From contig NW_024468530.1 in NCBI RefSeq assembly GCF_001632365.1, forward strand, positions 411,876 through 475,875: 64,000 nt of DNA. Direction: 5' to 3'. Of this stretch, positions 35,998 through 46,737 are shown in pieces. Position 1 is the stretch's first letter. Each line of letters starts with the position of its first letter. The stretch comes from Laetiporus sulphureus 93-53. Taxonomy: Eukaryota; Basidiomycota; Agaricomycetes; Polyporales; Laetiporaceae. A program made the position numbers and the translations under genes. The notes under the pieces are model-generated. The model made no database searches, was not told the origin of the DNA, and saw only the letters and a program-made list of their open reading frames with translations.

Positions 35998-36811
35998 ATG
36001 AGTGCCGCCAGTGATTCTGGTGCTGAGCGAACGATTGACGAGGCGACGGCCTTGGCAAGGCTGCTCGAGGTCTCCCGGATCGTACTCCAACAGGCCGTCG
36101 ATCTTGTGGCCAGCTCATTGAGTACAAACGAGCAACTCACCTATACATCCAAATTCATACCTGGGTCTACGATAGGTATGTTCTGTGAGTCATGGCGTGT
36201 GCATTCATTCTGAACGTGTCACTTGCAAGGCAAACATCTAAGACACGCAAGAGATCACTTCGTCCTTCTCATGGATGCTATCGCTTCGCCTCCACCTCAT
36301 GTTCTCAATTACGACTCCAGATCTCGTAACACGCCCATGGAGAGTAGCCGAGAAGCCGCTCTGGAAGCATTGATAACCACCATAGGCAGGCTGGAGAGGG
36401 TTGTCCCGACTTCCAGAATGGACGAACAGATAACCCTGCATGCGGTTACGCCCTACCCTCAAATAATGCAAACAACGTTTGGGAGAGAGGTCAAATCCTT
36501 CACTTCTTGAAAGCATCTCCAGCTCATTTATCCTCGCCCGCCATGCAGTTGTGGTTCACTGGCCTACATGCGATCCATCATTGGTCCATGGTGAGCTTTG
36601 TTATGATGTGTGCGAACATGGCTCTGATTCCAGAGCTAGGTCCGTGTTATTTCCGGTGAACTAGTCCGTCCAGCGTTGCTTGTGGTCTCTGATACTGTTC
36701 GACTGAGCATCCTGTTCATAGGGCATTCAGTTGGAGCCCTCATTCGGGTTTGCACCGTCAACGCTGGTTTACAACGGCTCCCATGCTCCGCTGGGCAAGC
36801 CAAAGATGTAG
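35998..36811 (+). CDS. DinB/YfiT-like four-helix metalloprotein
   Basis: Four or more exons: 35998 to about 36175, about 36233-36486, a short exon encoding LWFTGLHAIHHWSM, one encoding VRVISGEL, and a last one ending at TAG 36809-36811. The layout matches DinB-like proteins, a four-helix bundle with a three-histidine metal site: helix 1 RLLEVSRIVLQQAVDLV, then STIGKHLRHARDHFVLL with the first His pair, and LHAIHHWSM with the later HxxxH-type histidines. The final part reads FGFAPSTLVYNGSHAPLGKP, seen in eukaryotic members. Bacterial relatives include thiol-dependent transferases and hydrolases, but the reaction here is unknown. The penultimate intron donor (GTCCGT near 36662) is inferred from frame continuity. 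Confidence 0.8.
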
Positions 36812-37176
36812 TAGTAATGATTTCTTCTGTCGTAATGCCCGGCCTTGCTCGTCTAGCGCTATACGTTTGCTATCGGATTGTTGTTCTCCATAGTGCCCTC
36901 GCGACAAGGAAACTATTCAATGTCATTGCAGGGAATGCGTTGACAATGAGTTGCAAAGGAGTCCCTTCGAGTAGTAACAGATGACAAAGGTGTATCTAGC
37001 GCCTTTCCTCCATCTTGATATATGTGCCAAACCATCTTCTCAAGAGTTAAATAACGATGTATCACCCATATTAGTCTCGGTTCCAGACGTTATAGGTGCT
37101 ACTGTGCCGTGGTGGCTGCGCCACGGGAAGAGCCGGGCGGAGATCGAAGAACCGAAACGCGCATACGCACTATAAC
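36812..37176. other. Intergenic, downstream of the DinB-like gene
   Basis: 3' flank of the DinB-like gene and unique sequence up to the start of the inverted-repeat element. Small ORFs here have no coding character I can support. Confidence 0.35.
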
Positions 37177-37587
37177 GTCTGGTAGGTTTGAATAGGACGG
37201 GTGTAGGTAAAGGCCCACCCAGCCACAGCAGGCCTCATGCTTGCCCCAAAAATTCTTATATCATTTAAGGATTGAGTGAAAGCTACTGGACTGAAATTTT
37301 GAATATTCCTGCGTTTGAGAGAGGTGGTAGGTGAAGCGGCATATGAGGCGGGCGAGCGCGCATCAGCTACCACAATCGGATGCCACCGCCGGCCACCGCA
37401 CGCGCTGTGTGGGTTCACCTTGGTCAAAAGCTGGTCTAATTGATGCAGGCACTGTCATTTCAACTTATGTATGCACATTAATACAATAGTGAAAAGCACA
37501 AGCATAAATGAGGATGCTCGTGCGGAGGGAGGGGTGTGAGGGAGGGGTGGCCCTTACCTACACCCGCCCTACCCAAACCTACCAGAC
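37177..37587. mobile_element. Small terminal-inverted-repeat element, MITE-like
   Basis: The left arm (37177-37220) and the reverse complement of the right arm (37545-37587) match over about 44 bp with three or four substitutions and one 1-nt gap. Each arm begins GTCTGGTAGGTTTG and contains CGGGTGTAGGTAA. The enclosed 411 bp has no ORF for a transposase, as expected of a non-autonomous MITE. No target-site duplication is visible at the edges, so insertion by transposition is inferred. It lies between the DinB-like gene and RPD3, upstream of the RPD3 start. Confidence 0.5.
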
Positions 37588-37659
37588 CTTCTGTACCGAT
37601 GCTTGCTTTCGTTTTTTCGATCTCCGATCGGCTGTTTCCGTGAGGTACAGAAGGTCTGG
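37582..37659. repeat. Perfect 16-bp inverted repeat with 46-bp spacer
   Basis: CCAGACCTTCTGTACC (37582-37597) is exactly reverse-complemented at 37644-37659. The left copy straddles the right end of the MITE-like element, so the right copy looks like a second, inverted copy of that terminus plus its flank. Transcribed, it could form a hairpin about 217 bp upstream of the RPD3 start codon. Confidence 0.6.
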
Positions 37660-37875
37660 GAACGAGACTACACCCATATCATAAAGCATAGAAATGTGCA
37701 GGTTTCTGTTCCCTTTCGCGCTTAAGGAATCGGTAGTTGTGTGACATTTTCTGTTAGGATCGGAGGTTATTGCCAAACATGGACAACTTCCGCGGCGTCC
37801 TTCAGGACTTGGGCGCTTATATCTTATCCTTTGGACCGACTCGACCGCCACCACATCTAATCCACAGCTTTCACC

Positions 37876-40202
37876 ATGGCACCTGAAATGATCCCTCTTG
37901 AAGGAGAGACAAACAAAAAACGCGTGGTATGTTTATTCCCAATTTCTCGAACTATTAAAAAGGTACAGACATACGCTTACTATAGCCGTACGTTCCTCAC
38001 AGTGCTACTTCTTCGATTCCGATGTTAGTGGATTCCATTATGGCCCTGGACATCCGTAAGTTTCACATTGTACTAGCATCTTTAATTGGTGACCCTTTAC
38101 TGCATATGAAACAGCATGAAACCCACACGCATACGGATGTGCCATTCTCTCGTCATGAACTATGGCCTCTACAAGAAAATGGAGATATTTGTATGTCTCG
38201 CTCTCACAAGCCGACAATTTATTTTAATCATCAGAATCATAACAGCGCGCGAAACCTGCCACAAAACGAGAGATGACCCAATTTCACTCAGATGAATACG
38301 TTGACTTCCTTAGCCGCATAACCCCCAGTAACATGAACAACTTCACGAAGGAGCAACACAAATGTTTGTTGTGAATCCTTTCGACGTTGCGATGTTCATT
38401 GTAGGTTTTTCGCGCAGACAACGTCGGAGATGACTGTCCAGTGTTTGATGGGCTGTTTGAATACTGCTCCATCTCGGCCGGAGGCTCGATGGGTATGGCG
38501 TTATATTGATGTCATGCGCTGTGACCATCCGCATTTACATGTAATCTCAGAGGGTGCTGCTCGCCTGAGCCGAGACAAGTGCGACATTGCAGTCAACTGG
38601 GCAGGTGGTCTCCACCATGCGAAGAAGAGCGAAGCAAGCGGATTCTGCTATGTGAATGGTACGGTGATCTGTCAGTTATGTTTCAGGTCATTTTCACACA
38701 TCGCCTCCAGACATCGTCTTGGGCGTTCTCGAGCTACTACGGTGCGCCAGTCCCATGGTCACACGCGCTGTATATGAACTAAATGCTATTGAAATGCTCA
38801 GATACCATACCAGGGTTCTCTATATCGATATAGATGTGCATCACGGGGACGGCGTAGAAGAAGCATTCTACACAACAGACCGTGTCATGACTTGCAGCTT
38901 CCACAAGTACGGAGAATACTTCCCCGGAACCGGCGAACTGAGGGTGTGTGCTTCTTTTCTCCTGCGGTAGCATCTAAGCACTCAAATGTTGTGAAGGACG
39001 TTGGCATCGGGAAGGGGAAGTACTATGCGCTTAACTTCCCGCTGCGCGATGGTGTTACAGATGAAAACTACAGGAGCGTCTTTGAGCCTGTAATTCTATT
39101 CGTCACTTATAGCCACACTTTGATGACTGACGGGCGATATAGGTCATCCGACAAGTTATGCAATCATACGATCCTGGAGCAGTTGTTCTGCAATGTGGCA
39201 CGGATTCTCTGTCAGGCGATAAGCTAGGCTGCTTGAACCTGTCGATGCGAGGTATTGGAGCAAATCAAACCCTCAATCGATCTGGCTGACGTCCCACAGG
39301 CCATGCAAACTGCGTTAAGTTCGTCAAGTCGTTTAACAAACCTCTTCTTTTGGTCGGTGGTGGTGGCTACACCATGCGTAATGTTAGCCGATGTTGGGCC
39401 TACGAGACGGGTTTGGCGGCTGGCGTTCAATTGGGTTCAGGTAGACTTCATCACGAAACGACATCGTTTGCGGACTCATTGTCGATTACTAGAAATTCCA
39501 ATGAACGAGTACTACGAGTACTTCGGGCCAGATTATGAGCTCGACGTCAAGTCATCGAACATGGAGGACATGAATACCCCAGGGTACCTCGATCGCGTGA
39601 AGAATATCGTGTTAGAACACCTACGACATGTAGGCGGACCACCGAGTGTACAAATGCAAGGTACATCTCAAGCTTGAATATCGCGGTCAATTGTATGCGT
39701 GCTAATAATAAGCACAGACGTCCCACGAATGCCCATAGATGAAATGGTGGAAGATCTGAACGAAGATGAGGATATGATCTCGCAAGATGAGCGACGTCCA
39801 CAGAAGATGCTAGACTCAAGGCGTCAAGCAGATGGCGAACTCTCTGATTCCGATGACGAAGGAGAGGGAGGTAGACGGGACCATGCCAATCATCGCGAGT
39901 CTGATAGCGGAGGTTCAGCAACTGGACGCCGTTTCGGAGCTCCTGTGGGCATCATGACCACCGGCTCGACGCATGGTGTTGGGCCAAGCGTGGCACCGCC
40001 GGTGCCTGGAGGAGTGGCTCCGCCCAGCGTCAGAGCCAGCTCCTCAGGACAGTCGGATATGGACATCGACGATGATTCCTCCGTGGGAGCACCGAGTGTC
40101 GCGGGAAGAGCTCGATCAAAATCGAAGCCACCGGCCGCGGGCCCTTCTGGTACTAATGGTACCACTGAGGACCAGCCTATGCCTGACGCTGGCCCGTCCT
40201 AG
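37876..40202 (+). CDS. RPD3: Class I histone deacetylase Rpd3
   Basis: Zinc-dependent lysine deacetylase, catalytic subunit of Sin3/Rpd3-type repressor complexes. It begins [17 protein letters not shown]. The arginase-like fold is complete: [43 protein letters not shown] with the catalytic His pair, [16 protein letters not shown] with zinc-binding Asp and His, [34 protein letters not shown] and [20 protein letters not shown]. The family motif [15 protein letters not shown] follows. The C-terminal 190 or so residues are an acidic then Ser/Pro/Gly-rich tail ([16 protein letters not shown], [12 protein letters not shown]) ending in AGPS. It has many short exons, including a split YVN|DIVLG join near 38658. 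Confidence 0.96.
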
Positions 40203-40636
40203 CAGCAACCTCGATCACCCGCTATAACTGTATAATTTCTTCTTTTGCGGTTCTTCAGGGTGGCGGGATCCAGGAGCATCTACCCACATGATGATGGTCC
40301 TGCCTTTGTACAGTTGCACATTCAGTCGTCTCTACTATATTATGTACTTCCGGACGCTATAAGATACACGACATTCACCATCCTTTCTTAATTCTCGTAT
40401 GGGCGCCAGAGGAATGGTATATAATGCTTGTCGAGCTCATTCTTGGATCGGGTGTGCGCCGCGACGCCGAGCATCATGCGTGACGCGGCTGTGGCTGTGC
40501 CACTGACAACGTGACCGCGACATGGCGGAGGCGCACATCGGCTTACGTGAAGTCTACTGTCTGACTCTTACCCGCCCTGCTTGTGCTACTTTCGCTTTCG
40601 GTGGATACATGCGATTGATTCGGTTCTTCCAGCAGC
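40203..40636. other. Intergenic, upstream of RAD14
   Basis: Tandem-gene spacer. It holds the RPD3 3' flank and the RAD14 promoter. No supported gene or repeat. Confidence 0.35.
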
Positions 40637-41805
40637 ATGTCAGAACTTCGTGACAATGCTCGAAGACTTAAAACCCCTCCACCGCGTCCGCCAACTGATT
40701 TGGAGCTAACTCCAGAGCAGGTGAAGCGAATAGAGATAAACAGACTTAAAGGTATGTCAGCACATCTCAAGGATCTTCATTCTTATTCAACGCCCACGAG
40801 ACAGCGAAGGCTAAGCAGCGGGATCGTGAACTCGAAGCATCAAGCTCATCCACTCCTAATGCTAACAACAAGCGGCCTTTAACCGTCATCTCTGCGTCCT
40901 CGAGCTCGCCAACGGCTCCTAAATCTGAGCCAAAGCTGAAGCGTGATTCGCGTCTCGGGAAGTACTTTGAGTATGATCTGTCCAAGATGGTCAACTCGAA
41001 AGGCGGGTTCCTGGTCGAAAATGACAAGGAAGTCGATGGCGAGCTAAGAGCGAAAGAAAAGGAGCGCGAGAGGGAAAGGGCTATGCAGAGCTTGGATCCT
41101 CGTACGTTATCCGTGTATCTGGCGTCCTTCCGTCGCTTAAACTGCTCCTGAAGCTATATTCTTGGATCCCAATCTCAACCCGAAATGTCAAGAATGTCAA
41201 TCGCTAGACATAGACCAGACATTCAAGAAGGTCTTCGGTTGCTTGGTTTGTAACAGTTGTAAGAATGCAAAGCCTGAGAGGTATAGTCTTCTGACGAAGA
41301 CGGAGTGCAAAGAGGTACGATGGGTAATTTGTAAGCAGAGCCTGCCGTTGATTTCGCACATCTACAATCAGGACTATCTCTTGACGGACGGTAAGGTCTG
41401 CTGGTTTCTTGGTGGCCTTCTGATTCACAGACTTGACCAGCGGAGCTACGTGATCAAGAAGCCATGCCGCATCTGCTTAAAGCGAATCCGCACAAGTCGA
41501 CATTTGCGAACATGATGTTATTCCTGCGATATCAAGTGGAGGAGTTTGCCTGGAAAAAGTGGGGCTCTCCAGAAGCCTTAGATGCCGAGTATGAACGGCG
41601 AGCAGCGGAGAAGAAGAAGAAGAAGAATAAGAAATTTGAGGCAGGGTTGAAGGAGCTTCGAAGGCGGACACGAGAGACTGTATGGCAGAAGAGACAAGAC
41701 CAGGAGCATAAGCATGTCTTCGGTGTTGTAGAGAAAGGGCGAGACGGTGTTGGCAAACAAGTCTGTCACGAGTGTGGGTTTAGCATTGACGTAGAAGAGT
41801 TGTGA
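40637..41805 (+). CDS. RAD14: DNA repair protein Rad14 / XPA
   Basis: Damage-verification scaffold of nucleotide excision repair; binds damaged DNA and RPA. The N-terminal helix [17 protein letters not shown] is the RPA-binding type block. A basic/Ser-rich linker and the short [15 protein letters not shown] precede the zinc finger: C-x2-C-x17-C-x2-C ([13 protein letters not shown] ... CNSC), the exact XPA spacing. Next are [41 protein letters not shown] and the DNA-binding basic helix ([16 protein letters not shown]), then [11 protein letters not shown]-terminal CHECG adds a further Cys pair. About five exons; first exon 40637 to about 40757, ending in a split Ala codon. Confidence 0.95.
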
Positions 41806-42086
41806 GGTTATTTCCCATGCGGATGCCATGTAGACCCATTGCTATAGTACCCCGCATTTGGTTCACCATGCATAGATCGATTGATACTTGATGGCCATCC
41901 AGCGCTTCCCGGTAATGTCGGGAACCACTACATTGCGCATGATTGCCGTTTCCTGTTGCCCAAAGGGGCGCGAGTACATATAATGGGGACTGCAACGCCG
42001 ACCTCGTCCCCATCTGCATTGTCTTTGCTCACGGTGCTGCTTGCTTGCTTATTCTGCAAAATCTACAACGCTTCCGAATCGCACAC

Positions 42087-43551
42087 ATGGCCGAGGTAAA
42101 CGACGGACAAGAGGAGCATGAACAGATCGCGACATCTTTGGAGGTAGAGCAGTTGGACACGAACCTGTTTCGCTCCAAGTCTCTCTGGCTCCCGGTTCGT
42201 TCTAGAGGTGTCTACGGAGGGCAAGTGATATCGCAAGCGCTCGTGTCTGCTACGCAGTGCGTGGATCCGGCATATTCGCTGCATGTGAGTGCGCTCATCT
42301 TTTGAGATGCTCTGCAATATCCTCATACTCAATGTAGTCTTTGCATGTAAGTGCCCGTCATTAGCCTACATCCGTCGCGTAATGTGTGTTGTCTATATAG
42401 TGTTACTTCCTGCTCAGCGCATCTCCGGCTGTTCCTATCGTGTACCATGTAGGACGAGCGCGAGATGGTCGCTCCTACGCTACGCGGACTGTCAAGGCGA
42501 AACAGCGCGGGCGGACTGTTTTTGTGATGCTATGTTCCTTCCAGCGTCCTGAGCCAGGCCAGCCGTTCCATCAGCAACCCATGCCCCCGAACGTCCCCAG
42601 CCCGGATGCATGCGACGACGTTGAAGGATACTACGAACGGATGCTTCGGTATGAGGGTCTCGAGCCAAGGCTGAAGCAATATGCAGAAGAGTATATTGAG
42701 GTGAGCTGCGGAGGAATCTACTTTGATTTCACGAGAACATTGCTCTTAAGCAGTTATCATGCTGCGTTAGGAACGTAGAAGAAGCCCCATAGCAGTGAAG
42801 GCCGCTGGCCGCATCAATACGTCCGACGGGGCGCTGGTGTACATGTGGTGGTTCAAGGCGAGGAACATCCCGAAATACGACGCTCCGTTCCAGAAGGTTG
42901 CTATTTCAATACACTTGTTGCAATGTTGTTAACCTTATCGGTGCACAGTGCATTCTGGCATACATATCAGACTCCCAGTTGTACTTGCTTTTCGCGACCT
43001 AGACAATTGCTTGTTGCTGAGGAGCGCATGTTTCTATAGCATCGGCGTCGTCCGCCGTACGCTTGGTCTGAATGGTCACTATGAGGGACCGAAACAATTG
43101 GTGATGTTGGTAAGCACCGACGTCTAGACAATCCTTCTTCAAGGGCGCTCACGAGATTATTGTAGACCTCTCTTGACCATACTATCTGGTTCTACGAGTG
43201 AGGCTTCTCTTGTGCAAATGAGAAATTGCGAAAACTGACAACATAACAGCGATTCATTTGATTGCGGGGACTGGCTGCTATACGTCGTACGTGTTCTCCA
43301 GGTTTGATATTTCTCTGTCAACACCCAATGCGTCGCACGCCAGGTGGAATCTCCTCGCTCAGGTAACGGACGCGGGGTTGTGCATGGTCGGGTAAGCAGC
43401 CACTGTGGCGTTCCCCTGCGGTATCACTAACACGCGTTGCAGTTATATACCCGCAGTGGTACGTTGGTCGCAGTGACTTCACAGGAAGGTGTAGTTCGTG
43501 CGCGCGGTAACGCACCTGCGAAGACCAGTGATGACGTCAAAGCAAAGCTTT
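42087..43551 (+). CDS. TES1: Acyl-CoA thioesterase II, peroxisomal
   Basis: Hydrolyses fatty acyl-CoA to free acid and CoA during beta-oxidation. Double hot-dog fold of the TesB family. Visible blocks: LDTNLFRSKSLWLPVRSRGV, YGGQVISQALVSA, LHCYFLLSASPAVPIVYHVG, RDGRSYATRTVKAKQRGR, then YMWWFKARNIP, CILAYISDSHIG, SLDHTIWFYDDSFDCGDWLL and GRLYTRSGTLVAVTSQEGVV. The Asp in SLDH and the Gln in SQEG correspond to known catalytic positions of TesB. The protein ends in AKL, a type-1 peroxisomal targeting signal. The join ISDS-HIGVV uses an intron near 42977-43037; without it a stop interrupts the frame. About eight exons. Confidence 0.93.
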
Positions 43552-43943
43552 AGACAAACCGCCTTCCTATAGAGCACTTCATATTGAAGGTATTGAAGGC
43601 TGGGTCCCTACATATGTTATCCGGGAACGCTCCATACACTTAGTTCCTACGTCCATAATTAGAACGCGTAGGGTCATATGGGATAGCAAAGCCATATGCA
43701 GAACCTATGTTCCGTTACCATCTTCTGAGATCTTCTGAATTGTCGCATAAACCGAGTCGATGTGAAAGAGTAATCAGAACAGTGGGAGAACGAACTGCAT
43801 TACAATACACTATCCACAGATGATGGGATACGTGAATGTGCGAAAGCGCGACGAAAGAGATATAGATGCAAGGAACCCAGATGCTATGTGCTAGTGCGAT
43901 ACAAGGCTGACGGAGAGATGATGTGTCGAACGGACAGAAACTC
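43552..43943. other. Convergent intergenic region
   Basis: Contains the 3' flanks of TES1 (+) and RPS27 (-). No gene or repeat is supported. Confidence 0.35.
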
Positions 43944-44376
43944 TCAGTTCTTCCGACGGTACGAGCTCCCTGGAGAACGCGTCAGAACAGCGGATGTACC
44001 GGACGAAAGGAAGGTACGCACCCTCTGTCAATCTCGCTTTTCCACCGGTGGGTTGGCAAAGCACTGTCCCGCATGCTCCACAGAGGACAACAGTTTGCGC
44101 ATGCGAGAAAACAGTCGTAATGGCGAAGCAGCCTTATATGATACCGACCGAGCTGAGTAACCACCTCTGACAAAATCTAGTGCTTCAGTACTCACCAGGG
44201 CACTTCACATCCATGAAGTACGAGTTGGGAGACTGAACAAGGCGCTTGAGCTTGTGTCTCCTCTTCTCCGATTCAGCAGAAGGATTGAGCAGATCGACAG
44301 CAAGAGTCTATCGTGGAGGTTCAATTGATGTAAGCTCATGAGTGAGCCCACTGAGCGTGAACAGTCTACACACCAT
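43944..44376 (-). CDS. RPS27: 40S ribosomal protein eS27
   Basis: Small-subunit ribosomal protein with a C4 zinc finger. Four coding exons: 44376-44374 (the ATG alone), 44307-44196, 44132-44022 and 43969-43944. Translation reads [36 protein letters not shown], then [36 protein letters not shown] and the end SSYRRKN. The zinc ligands are CPGC and CGAC. Placing the first intron immediately after the initiator codon is required, since the next exon begins at the second residue of the known protein. The 5' leader just before the ATG is pyrimidine-rich (CTTCTCCTCAACCTCC), as in many ribosomal protein genes. Confidence 0.96.
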
Positions 44377-45750
44377 TTTGGAGGTTGAGGAGAAGCAGAA
44401 AAGTGAAGGTCAGCGTCGTCTGAGGAGCGAAGTGTTCGCGCGACCTGGGATCGACCTTGTGTGGATGAGAGCACAAAATAAGGTTTAGTATAGCTGACTT
44501 AGTGTTCGGCGGACCTTGAATCCACGGGGCCGAGTGGCTGAGCTGTGGCTGCTCTGAGTCGATGCGCTGAGTCCTGGACGTCGGACTCCTGCTAATTGAG
44601 TTCTCACTATTGACTTGTGGTTCTTCGTCTCGTGCCGAGCTGTTGGCATCGATAACGTTGTATCTGTGTCTATGGCTCTGATTTTCAGCTCGCTGATCGG
44701 GGATGAGTACTTTCTGTGTCACTCTGGCATCAGCGAATTGCAATCCTTCCTTCAAGAATCGCGAAAGCCTTCGCAGAGCAGTCGCAGCACCACAGTCAGA
44801 CGTGCGCAGCGTAGTCGCTTGCACCGCCTCAGTGACCAACTCTACCTTGTTGCCAATTCTTCGGACTCGGAGCAGCTTCTCAAAACAAGACCGCAATTAA
44901 CCCATTCTGATGCATCACCCCGACTTCGGATACGCATTTTTGACGCCATGCTCTGGGCCTTCTGACAACGGCTATGCTGTGACAGTCCGATATCAGCCCT
45001 GGTTATAATAACCCATGAAGTTCATAGCTGGGCCACACAATAGCATGCGATGTCTGGTGAAACCCATCAGATTCTCGAAGCGAAACTTGCTCCCGCAGTT
45101 TATTGCATAGCATCAGACAGAATAACAAGAAATTCAGGGAAGATAGGAACTGGAATATGGAGAGGTCGTTGCAATTGTTCTCGAATGGTTTTCATTATGG
45201 ATTTTGCCGACGACACACACGCCACGTGGAGTAGCGCTTCGGTATCAAAGCCATTGTGAACGGAAAAGGCAAGTATGGACGGGGGTCCTTTTGTTACAAG
45301 GCTTTTTATTGTTCTCGTCCTCGCTACGCGCCGAGTCGCTCTGACATGACCATTGTGCTCGCCAGACGCGCTCAGAAGGAACTGTGGAATATAAGTATTG
45401 GGTGAAGTGCCGAGGTGGTCTCCCCAACCCAGGCTTGGTTCCAGTTTTCTCTCTCTGATCTCATTGCTCCCCATCCAGCTACTTGTCAGTTAGGTGAGTC
45501 CACAAACACTACAGTCCATAAGCAGTACCTGACATCTTGCACAGACTTTATTTCCGCGTCGTGCCGCACGCTCTGTTAAGGACCGCACGAACTTCCCGGA
45601 CGTCTCACCTTGCATCTCTGCATCGCATCTCTCTGCTTCAGCGTGTTTATCTCCGCATCTCCATCGCAGGTCGATATACTTCGCCAGACTGCCGTCACTC
45701 TCTCGTAATCGCCACACTCACTCCTTTATCCAACTTCATCATTCATTACA
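44377..45750. other. 1.4-kb intergenic region, divergent promoters of RPS27 and the BTG-like gene
   Basis: Divergent promoter space. A leftward open frame (44896-44366) overlaps the RPS27 leader but shows no recognisable protein. Just upstream of the BTG-like gene a long C/T-rich tract (about 45580-45750) resembles a transcription-start and leader region. Confidence 0.4.
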
Positions 45751-46737
45751 ATGGCTTCCTCGACCGCTGCTTCCGGCTCACTCTCGGTCACTCTCGCTCA
45801 GGCCATCGCGTACCTCACACGCCCGCTCATCGTGAGCTACTCCGCCACGACTATCATCAAGCTGCAACTTGCATTGGAGACGAACTTGATTGCTCAGTTC
45901 GTGTCTTCCTGGGTCCCGGCTGAGCCGCTTCGTGGCTCTGGCCGGCGCTGCCTCACATTGTCGCCCAATGCTGTCCCTCCACGCGCCATCCACAATGCTT
46001 GCAAGGCTGCGAACGTCGAGTGGTCGGAGTGGATTGCGCTCCTCGGGGGGCTGGAGTTTGACCTCTTCATCGACCCAGGGTGCATATCGGTACGCTTCGG
46101 TAGCTGGGATTCTGGGAGAGTGAGCAAATATTTCGTCGTTTGGTCGGAGGATTCTGTCGCAGTGTCAGAAGAGATTTATCCACCACGGGCTGCTCTTCCT
46201 GTGGCGTCTGGCAAGACGCTCGCACAGCAATTGTCGGAGACGGACCAGGACGAGGATGAACAACTGTTCGCAATGATTGCCGATGAGGTCCGCGAACCCA
46301 CATGGATGACTCCCATTGCCACCGAGTTCCCTACTGTCCCGTCCCCTCCACGCTCCACAATGTCCTCCCCTGTCTCTATCCGCTCGGTCTCTTCGAGGCA
46401 TTCGCGTTGCAGCTCGTGCACCTCGAGCTCTGGCTTCTCATTCTCTTCAAACGGCACCTTCGACTCGACTCGTTCCGCGACGACCGTCTCGTCGCGTTCG
46501 ACATCTCCTACGGACGAGCAAGCGAAGACCAAGCTTTCCCGCCGTGAGAGAGCCAGGCAGGCGCGTGTCTTCATTGACACCTCAAAGACCGAGGTGACGA
46601 ATTACGATGGCGGCAAGACAACTGTTCTAACGGGGGGCGTAATGCTCGGCGCTGGACGCCCTGCTACCCAGGTCAAGCCCGCGACGCACAAGAAGACGAA
46701 CAGCTCGTGCTCCGACTGGCGCTCCTCCCGTGCATAA
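45751..46737 (+). CDS. BTG/Tob anti-proliferative domain protein, intronless
   Basis: A single uninterrupted frame of 328 residues, unusual here where genes average many introns. The first 130 residues resemble the BTG/Tob (APRO) domain: the helix FVSSWVPAEPLRGSGRRCLT matches the HWYPEKPxKGSGFRCI region of animal proteins, and GLEFDLFIDPGCISVRFGS matches the LxxWIDPxEVSYxIG box. In animals this domain binds the Caf1/Pop2 deadenylase and promotes mRNA decay. The remainder is Asp/Glu-rich, then very Ser-rich (HSRCSSCTSSSGFSFSSNG), followed by KLSRRERARQARVFIDTSK and TTVLTGGVMLGAGRP, which look conserved but are unassigned. Deadenylase binding is inference from the domain. Confidence 0.78.
   Translation: MASSTAASGSLSVTLAQAIAYLTRPLIVSYSATTIIKLQLALETNLIAQFVSSWVPAEPLRGSGRRCLTLSPNAVPPRAIHNACKAANVEWSEWIALLGGLEFDLFIDPGCISVRFGSWDSGRVSKYFVVWSEDSVAVSEEIYPPRAALPVASGKTLAQQLSETDQDEDEQLFAMIADEVREPTWMTPIATEFPTVPSPPRSTMSSPVSIRSVSSRHSRCSSCTSSSGFSFSSNGTFDSTRSATTVSSRSTSPTDEQAKTKLSRRERARQARVFIDTSKTEVTNYDGGKTTVLTGGVMLGAGRPATQVKPATHKKTNSSCSDWRSSRA

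Noticed and set aside
44366..44896. 176-codon leftward ORF upstream of RPS27
   Set aside because: It overlaps the RPS27 leader and start, has no recognisable motif, and is explained by chance in GC-rich sequence.
45537..45923. Rightward 128-codon ORF overlapping the BTG-like start
   Set aside because: Covers the C/T-rich leader and then runs out of frame through the better-supported BTG-like protein.
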